This document shows, one piece after another, positions 30,558 to 35,718 of a stretch of 35,718 nt of DNA (within the stretch, counting starts at the first letter, position 1; each line of letters begins with the position of its first letter). The stretch covers positions 1 to 35,718 of the forward strand of contig UQFL01000015.1 of assembly GCA_900540305.1 (NCBI GenBank). The letters run 5' to 3'. This DNA is from an uncultured Oscillospiraceae bacterium (lineage in GTDB: Bacteria; Bacillota; Clostridia; Oscillospirales; Acutalibacteraceae). The notes under the pieces are model-generated. The model did no database searches. It worked only from the letters and a program-made list of their open reading frames with translations, and was not told the origin of the DNA. The position numbers were made by a program, and so were the translations under genes.

Positions 30558-32672
30558 ATGGAAATAATTATAAACGCACATCACCGTCAGATAAGAAGCG
30601 GTGGTTTTAACTACTCAAACATTAAAAGCCGCTATGGTGCAAACACCCGATATTTCACTAAAGATTCAAAGCCATATACTATCATTGCAGGCGAAATTCA
30701 TTTTTCCCGTCTGCCACGCAGGCGCTGGAAAGAAACGCTGCTCAAAATGCGTGACTGCGGAATTAATACTGTTTCCACCTATGTTTTTTGGAATCATCAT
30801 AATGAAAAAAAGGGAGTTTACGATTTTTCAGGCGACAATGATATTAAAACATTTTTAACAGTTTGCCGAGAAATAAAAATGCCCTGCATTTTAAGAATAG
30901 GCCCTTGGTGCCACGGCGAAGTGTTAAGGGGCGGTTTTCCGAAGCGCATACAGCTTATGCCCGGCAACAGAACAAACAGCAAACGCTATTTAAATGAAGT
31001 GCGTGATTTTTGGACGCAATTATATAATGAAACCAAAGATTTTCTTGACGGTGAAACCGTAATCGGCATACAGCTTGAAAACGAGTATACGGGAAAAACC
31101 GAGCACATACTTACATTAAAAAAGCTTGCCGAGCAAATAGGGTTTAAAACGCCGTTTTTCACAATGACGGCTTGGCCGAGCGGAATACCCGACCCCAACC
31201 TTTTGCCTATGATGGGCGGATATCCCGATGCTCCGTGGACGCACGGCAAAACGGCGCTTAAACCAAACAACCGATTTGCAATATCAAGCGCAAAAACAGA
31301 AAACGAAATAGGCGCAGATTTGCACAAGAACAAAGAAACCGACAAATCCGTTTATGATGATGTGCCTTATGCTTTCTGCGAAATCGGGCCGGGAAATCAG
31401 GTAACACAGCATCGCAGACCGTTCATATCTGAAAAAGACGGTTACGGAGTTGGATTTGCAAAATTTGCGTCAGGCGCGGCGTGGCTCGGCTACTATATGT
31501 TCTGCGGAGGAAGAAATCCTAACAGCAGACTTTTGCAGGAAAACAGACTGAGCGGATACCCCAATAATTATCCTATTATTGATTACGATTTTCAGTCGCC
31601 TATCAGCCGTTACGGTGAATGCCGCCCGCACGGTGACCGTCTTAGACTTATGCACTTGTTTGCAAAAGAATTTGACAGCGAAATCTCTGCAAAGCCGGCA
31701 TTTTTCCCTCAGTGGAGTTCAAACGACCCCTGTGACACATCTTTTTTGAAATGCTCTGTTCGTACAGAAGAGCAAGGCAGAGGTTATTTCTTTGCAAGTA
31801 CTTACGAAAAAGGGCTTAAATATAAAGACTTCAAAGATGTAAGCGTTACAGTTAATCTTCCCGACAGAAAAATAGAACTGCCGAAAATTGATATTGAAGC
31901 AGGAAGTATGTTCTTCTACCCGTTCAATATAGAATTAGACGGTATAAAATTCCAATATATAACTGCTCAGCCAATCGCAAAGCTCAAAGACGCAGTTTAT
32001 TTTGTGCAGTGCGGTTCTATTGAGCCGAGATGCAAAACCGATAATAACGAATATATTCTTAAAACAGGCAAAAGTGCAAACACAGTCTGTGAAAACGGAA
32101 AAGAAATTAAAATAATTGTTTTGACCGAAGAAGAGGCTAAACAACTTCACATTATAAACGGCAAAGCGGTATTCGCAAAAGGTACTGTTTATAGCGATGG
32201 TGAGTATGTTTATTGTGAGACTGCGGCAGGCGGATTTTCAGGATCAAAGATTATTGAAAATGATTTAACTGATAAAATTCGTCTTATGCACTCATCTGCA
32301 AAAAGGCTTCCTTATAACTATTTTCTGTATTCCACAGGAAAAAGGTCTTATTATGAGCTTCACCTGCCCCGTAATATTTTAGAAAACAGATTTGATGTTC
32401 GGCTCGAGTTTGAATTTGACGGATTGAATCTTCAGGTATTCAGCTCAGGCAAATTGATAAACGACTATTTTAATATTGACGGCAAATTTGTTATGTGTTT
32501 GAGAGATTACGAAAAATACATCAGCAAAAATCCCGTTTTGACAATCCGAACAGCGCCGAAAACAAAGTTCGGAATATCCAATGTTTACAATGAAATACCT
32601 ATTCCGCTCAACTCAAACAGACTTGAGCTTAAAAAAGCACAGGAAATCTTCCTGCAAAAAGAGAAAATTTAA
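30558..32672 (+). CDS. GH35 beta-galactosidase, cytoplasmic
   Basis: A 704-residue family 35 enzyme without a signal peptide. The TIM barrel has AGEIHFSRLPRRRW (44-57), NTVSTYVFWNHH (70-81), RIGPWCHGEV (113-122), the acid/base Glu176 in IQLENEY and the likely nucleophile Glu275 in YAFCEIGPG. Beta-sandwich regions follow. It removes terminal beta-galactose. GGAGAAC precedes the ATG 23 nt after the phosphoesterase gene. With the GH101-like enzyme across the divergent promoter it suggests use of a galactose/GalNAc-containing glycan such as a mucin-type O-glycan (inference). Confidence 0.88.
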   Translation: MEIIINAHHRQIRSGGFNYSNIKSRYGANTRYFTKDSKPYTIIAGEIHFSRLPRRRWKETLLKMRDCGINTVSTYVFWNHHNEKKGVYDFSGDNDIKTFLTVCREIKMPCILRIGPWCHGEVLRGGFPKRIQLMPGNRTNSKRYLNEVRDFWTQLYNETKDFLDGETVIGIQLENEYTGKTEHILTLKKLAEQIGFKTPFFTMTAWPSGIPDPNLLPMMGGYPDAPWTHGKTALKPNNRFAISSAKTENEIGADLHKNKETDKSVYDDVPYAFCEIGPGNQVTQHRRPFISEKDGYGVGFAKFASGAAWLGYYMFCGGRNPNSRLLQENRLSGYPNNYPIIDYDFQSPISRYGECRPHGDRLRLMHLFAKEFDSEISAKPAFFPQWSSNDPCDTSFLKCSVRTEEQGRGYFFASTYEKGLKYKDFKDVSVTVNLPDRKIELPKIDIEAGSMFFYPFNIELDGIKFQYITAQPIAKLKDAVYFVQCGSIEPRCKTDNNEYILKTGKSANTVCENGKEIKIIVLTEEEAKQLHIINGKAVFAKGTVYSDGEYVYCETAAGGFSGSKIIENDLTDKIRLMHSSAKRLPYNYFLYSTGKRSYYELHLPRNILENRFDVRLEFEFDGLNLQVFSSGKLINDYFNIDGKFVMCLRDYEKYISKNPVLTIRTAPKTKFGISNVYNEIPIPLNSNRLELKKAQEIFLQKEKI

Positions 32673-32679
32673 CATAACA

Positions 32680-32716
32680 AAAAGCCGCTTAAACGCTGAG
32701 TTTAAGCGGCTTTCAT
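32680..32716. terminator. Bidirectional terminator between convergent operons
   Basis: AAAGCCGCTTAAAC and GTTTAAGCGGCTTT form a perfect 14-bp stem with a 5-nt loop, between the GH35 gene and the leftward membrane protein gene. Confidence 0.88.
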
Positions 32717-32725
32717 ATTTATGTA

Positions 32726-33703
32726 TTATATTTCTTTTTTCTTCAAAACAGCGGTAATTGAAAATACTGCGGCAATAACGGCGGCAACTATCCAAATTGC
32801 GTAAGGCATCACATAAATTACACGGTTGTTTGAATAAGTGATTACTTCGCTTGCATAATGAATTAAAATGTAGCTTATAATACTTCCTGCTAAAAAAGCC
32901 AAAGGTGTTAATACTTTGTGATAGGTTTTAGATAAAACTGCCGCAAACACGCAAACTAAAATTCCTGTTACCGCGGTATATCCTATTTGACCAAAGCCTG
33001 CGTTGTCGCACAGCATATGATAAAGCGTAGCTACCGTAACCGCAAGCGCTGTGGTTGATACAAATCCCAAAATACTTGTTACCGCAGAACACTTTGACAA
33101 AGTTTTTTCTGCCTGACAAGGCTGTGAAAAGTCTTTTACCAAAGCGCTTAACAGAAGCATTGCCCCTGAAATACAGTAAGTTGCCATATGAAGATTTTCT
33201 GAATTTGCAAGGCACGAAATCGCAACTGCGCTCAAAACGGAAAGCAAAACAATTTTATAATCTACACGAAATCTGCTTAACACAGTACACGCCGCACCTG
33301 CGAATAATCCGCTTACAACTGCAACAATAGTGTCCACTCTTGACACAGTCATTATTACATGGCTTATTCTTAAAACAGGCGCAAACAACTGCATAGTATT
33401 AACATCAAACAGCGCAATAAATAAAACCAATATGCCAGCAATTCCCAAAGAAAATTTCAAAAGCATTTCAGCTGACTTTTTAAAAATCTTTGCAACGACC
33501 ATTCCGATTAGATATGCAAGCGAAAAACCTATAAACAGAAAATCCATTCGCAAAAACGGAAGACCTGCGATATTTAACAGCGGTGTTTCGGGAGCAACCT
33601 GATTTTTAGAATAAATATCGAGCGTTAAAAACAAATGAGCTATAAAGAAAACAATTGAAAATACCGCTGCGCTATTAGCATTTTTTGATATGTAATTTTT
33701 CAT
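32726..33703 (-). CDS. Polytopic membrane protein of unknown family
   Basis: A 325-residue protein with about ten hydrophobic helices over its whole length and a short basic C terminus (LKKKEI). No signature residues were recognised. AGGAGG precedes the start, and the ATG overlaps the stop of the GH18 gene (TAATG), so the two are translationally coupled. It could be a transporter or a membrane component serving the surface enzyme. Function unknown. Confidence 0.8.
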   Translation of the reverse strand: MKNYISKNANSAAVFSIVFFIAHLFLTLDIYSKNQVAPETPLLNIAGLPFLRMDFLFIGFSLAYLIGMVVAKIFKKSAEMLLKFSLGIAGILVLFIALFDVNTMQLFAPVLRISHVIMTVSRVDTIVAVVSGLFAGAACTVLSRFRVDYKIVLLSVLSAVAISCLANSENLHMATYCISGAMLLLSALVKDFSQPCQAEKTLSKCSAVTSILGFVSTTALAVTVATLYHMLCDNAGFGQIGYTAVTGILVCVFAAVLSKTYHKVLTPLAFLAGSIISYILIHYASEVITYSNNRVIYVMPYAIWIVAAVIAAVFSITAVLKKKEI

Positions 33704-34629
33704 TATTCAGCACCTCCAAACTGTTCAACGGCTGTATCAACCGCTCTCCAAAGTGAGTTTGGCGAATCAAAATCAGTATCGCAAGCCCCGTGCCAAACCA
33801 TAATTCCGCCGTAACCCGCAAGGAGTGCATATGCTGTTTTATCTCTTACTATTGCAGGAGAATTGAAATAAACTTCTGTTTGCGAGCCGTCTTTAAGATA
33901 AGTTTGAACCGAATAATAATTTGAATAGTAATCAGTATTTTCAAGGTCTTTATATATGTATTGCTCCATTAAAGCATCCGTTTGAGTGCCGTAAAACGGA
34001 ATTCCTATATTTATCTGTTCTTTACTGAATCCGACTGATTCTAAATATTCAGCGCCCTGAACTGCGCAACTCCAAAAACTTGAATGTTCGCCGTCCTGGT
34101 CGAATATATCATATGTCATCATATTCACCATATCAATCGCTTGAATCGTTTCAGCAGGATATTCTGCGCCCATTGTTCCAAAAGCACATGAAATAGTTGA
34201 TTCTTCTTTGTTGTGCATATCTGTTTTCATTTTGTCTTTAAGCGCAACAAGGAACTCGCTGAAAATACTGTAATCTTCACTTGTTATAGGAAATTCATAG
34301 TCGAAATCGACACCGTCAAACCCAAACTCATTTGCAAATGAAATAATGTTGTTTATAAGCACATCTTTTTCCTGCATAGCTGTATTTTTAGCCGGGTCTG
34401 CGCTGAAACCGATAACAAACGAAATTTTCAAATCAGCATTTCCGAAATCGCTCATACACTTAACCATAAATTCAAGTTCTTGCATTTGCTTTTCCTGGTC
34501 TGAATCCGAAGAACCTAAAAATACTTTTCCGGATTCATCAAAAGAAGCTGAACAATAAAAGAAAACATGAGTTATGCTTGCTGATGCAGTTGGCAGAGAG
34601 ATTCCCACAGATCCGGAAGAACCCACCAC
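33703..34629 (-). CDS. GH18 chitinase-like protein, 5'-truncated
   Basis: A glycoside hydrolase family 18 barrel with the full motif DGVDFDYE (DxxDxDxE; acid Glu112 in the frame as given), an upstream LKISFVIGFS strand, VNMMTYDIFD and the final MVWHGACD strand. The family normally begins with a signal peptide and a strand such as GYYxxW before ITHVFFYC. Here ITHVFFYC is reached almost at once, and the few codons before it are antisense to the plus-strand anchor tail. The nominal GTG start at 34629 lacks a ribosome binding site. The real 5' end seems to be lost near 34570-34600. The 3' end is normal and coupled to the membrane protein gene. Substrate could be chitin-like GlcNAc polymers or peptidoglycan. 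Confidence 0.75.
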   Translation of the reverse strand: MVGSSGSVGISLPTASASITHVFFYCSASFDESGKVFLGSSDSDQEKQMQELEFMVKCMSDFGNADLKISFVIGFSADPAKNTAMQEKDVLINNIISFANEFGFDGVDFDYEFPITSEDYSIFSEFLVALKDKMKTDMHNKEESTISCAFGTMGAEYPAETIQAIDMVNMMTYDIFDQDGEHSSFWSCAVQGAEYLESVGFSKEQINIGIPFYGTQTDALMEQYIYKDLENTDYYSNYYSVQTYLKDGSQTEVYFNSPAIVRDKTAYALLAGYGGIMVWHGACDTDFDSPNSLWRAVDTAVEQFGGAE

Positions 34630-34873
34630 AGATCCCAGCGAACCCTCTACTAAGCCGACAGATCCTACTGAGCCTTCAAATCCTGATTACTCAAAGGAAA
34701 CAACTAAACCTTCAACAACAAAACCGGCTACTAACAAGCCTATAACAAGCAACCCCTCTATTCCTGATACGGGCAGAGCACCTGTTGTAGGATTTACACT
34801 TGTTGCTCTTGCAGCATTTGCAGGTCTTGTTATGGTTATGTGTTTTGCAAAAAGCAAAAAAGTTAAAGAATAA
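34574..34873 (+). pseudogene. Orphan C-terminal surface-anchor tail, gene body missing
   Basis: The frame encodes a Thr/Pro/Glu/Ser-rich linker (PTDPEEPTTDPSEPSTKP and more), a degenerate sorting signal IPDTG, a membrane helix (FTLVALAAFAGLVMVM) and a basic end KSKKVKE. This is the typical C terminus of a secreted Gram-positive surface protein. The nominal start at 34574 has no ribosome binding site and no signal peptide, and TGA closes the frame at 34568. It cannot stand alone as a gene: the catalytic or binding part that should precede it is replaced by the oppositely oriented GH18 sequence. Fragment from a rearrangement or misassembly. Confidence 0.7.
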
Positions 34874-34904
34874 AAATTAATATTCATTAATTTTTTCCAT
34901 CCGA

Positions 34905-34955
34905 AAAAGGGGCTGTTATACGGCATAATAAGTCGTATAACGGCCCCTTTATTAT
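34905..34955. terminator. Strong bidirectional terminator
   Basis: AAAGGGGCTGTTATACG and CGTATAACGGCCCCTTT form a 17-bp stem (one wobble) with T-rich flanks on both sides, between the anchor tail and the AraC gene. Confidence 0.9.
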
Positions 34956-34985
34956 TAATATTAATGAGAAGATGGTTTTACTCTA

Positions 34986-35671
34986 TTAGAATTTAAGTTT
35001 TCTGAATTTATTAGGTGAAATTCCGTTGTGCTTCGTAAAGAAGTAAATGAAGTTAGATTCACTGTTAAACCCAACCTCATATGTTATTTCAGATACAGTT
35101 AAATTCGTTTTCTGCAAATATTCCTTTGCTTTGTTTAGCCTGTAAATCAAAACATAATCATATGGTGCAAAACCCGTTTGCTGTTTGAAAATTCTTGAAA
35201 AATGGGATGTGCTCATATGCATTATGGACGCCAAATTTTTAATTGAAATATTTTCCTGCAAATGCTCAGCTATATATTTTTTGATTTCGTGAATCTGATC
35301 CTCGTAGCTGATTTTACTTTTACTGTTTATCACCTGACGAGTTGCCAATTCGGCAATCAGCTTATATAAATCCAAAGAATGATTAATCTCAGAAGCTGTT
35401 GTGTTTTCGGCAATATTGTTATAAATCCTAAATAGCAATCTTTTCACATGGTCTGGGTCAGTACATTTTATAAGGTTGCCTGAATTTTTTACTATTTCAT
35501 TATAAAAATCCTTTGAATTTGCGCCGCCGAAATGCACCCAAATAGATTCAAAACTATCATTAGTGTAATACTCATGGGGTTTATAGCAATCTAAAATAAC
35601 CGTATCCCCTTTATGTGCGGTAATATGCTTACCGTCTAATATAAAGGTAAAGCTGCCGTCTATAATATAAG
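34986..35671 (-). CDS. AraC-family regulator with cupin arm, 5' end cut by contig end
   Basis: The C-terminal third has the two helix-turn-helix motifs of AraC proteins (ISIKNLASIMHMSTSHFSRI and NLTVSEITYEVGFNSESNFI) followed by GISPNKFRKLKF. The open frame does not start at the GTG at 35537: it continues without a stop to the last genomic base. The extra residues include the cupin-type sugar-binding arm (KGDTVILDCYKPHEY, then SIWVHFGG). About 230 residues are visible; the N terminus is missing. It may regulate the nearby GH18 or glycan cluster. Confidence 0.9.
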
Positions 35672-35718
35672 CTGTCTCTTATACACATCTCCGAGCCCAC
35701 GAGACCGAGGCTGATCTC
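35672..35718. other. Illumina Nextera adapter and index (artefact)
   Basis: CTGTCTCTTATACACATCT (35672-35690) is the 19-base Tn5 mosaic end, CCGAGCCCACGAGAC (35691-35705) the Nextera read adapter, CGAGGCTG (35706-35713) matches i7 index N710, and ATCTC begins the P7 flow-cell sequence. None of this belongs to the organism. Confidence 0.98.

Noticed and set aside
34600..34760. Repeated ACC/CCT/GAT units as a CRISPR-like or tandem repeat array
   Set aside because: They are codon-level repeats of a Thr/Pro-rich linker without constant spacers.

Overview
The window is 35.7 kb from a low-to-moderate GC Gram-positive bacterium, most likely a gut-associated member of the Clostridia (Oscillospirales/Ruminococcaceae-like). 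The reasons are strong AGGAGG-type ribosome binding sites, sigma-A promoters with 17-nt spacers, short U-tailed terminators, a Dlt-like wall-modification operon, many glycosidases, and a C-terminal tail with a degenerate LPxTG signal. The last 47 bases are not genomic: they are an Illumina Nextera mosaic end, adapter and i7 index. The piece is therefore a contig end from an untrimmed library. No mobile element, rRNA or CRISPR array was seen. There is one tRNA, tRNA-Ala(GGC).

1-3.9 kb (regulation): a small SLOG/DUF2493 protein diverges from an XRE repressor. A MarR regulator follows, with a clear promoter and operator, then a two-component system (OmpR-type regulator and membrane histidine kinase). 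The two-component genes diverge from the next operon. The shared spacer holds a consensus promoter and a symmetrical TTAAG element with a 10-bp period.

4.0-9.7 kb (the most interesting part): a five-gene Dlt-like operon encoding a DltA-like adenylating enzyme, a fold-type III PLP decarboxylase, an acyl carrier protein, a DltB-like MBOAT acyltransferase and a DltD-like SGNH protein. Ordinary dlt operons have no decarboxylase. Its position, start-stop coupled to the adenylating enzyme and directly before the carrier protein, suggests that an amino acid is loaded on the carrier and decarboxylated there (as BtrK does in butirosin synthesis), or is made by decarboxylation, before export and esterification to a surface polymer. 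The product would be a non-D-alanine aminoacyl decoration; this is inference.

9.7-11.9 kb: a divergent LysR / YeiH-family membrane protein pair.

11.9-24.6 kb (sugar use): an AraC regulator with a GH3 glycosidase, then a secreted DUF4838 protein with a C-terminal membrane anchor. Next is an operon read leftwards: Gfo/Idh/MocA dehydrogenase, xylose-isomerase-like epimerase, lipoprotein binding protein, RbsA-like ATPase and RbsC-like permease. A divergent LacI-type regulator faces it across a spacer with two facing promoters and two palindromes. The logic is sensing, import and oxidation or isomerisation of an unidentified sugar or cyclitol.

24.6-26.7 kb: tRNA-Ala, then a MarR regulator with a FUSC-like membrane exporter.

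26.7-32.7 kb (a second glycan cluster): a cytoplasmic GH101-like hydrolase diverges from a lipoprotein phosphodiesterase of the alkaline phosphatase superfamily, a membrane-anchored metallophosphoesterase and a cytoplasmic GH35 beta-galactosidase.

32.7-35.7 kb: a polytopic membrane protein and a 5'-truncated GH18 enzyme on the minus strand. The GH18 reading frame runs head-on into an orphan plus-strand cell-surface anchor tail, a likely rearrangement or assembly join near 34.58 kb. A 5'-truncated AraC regulator lies at the contig end.
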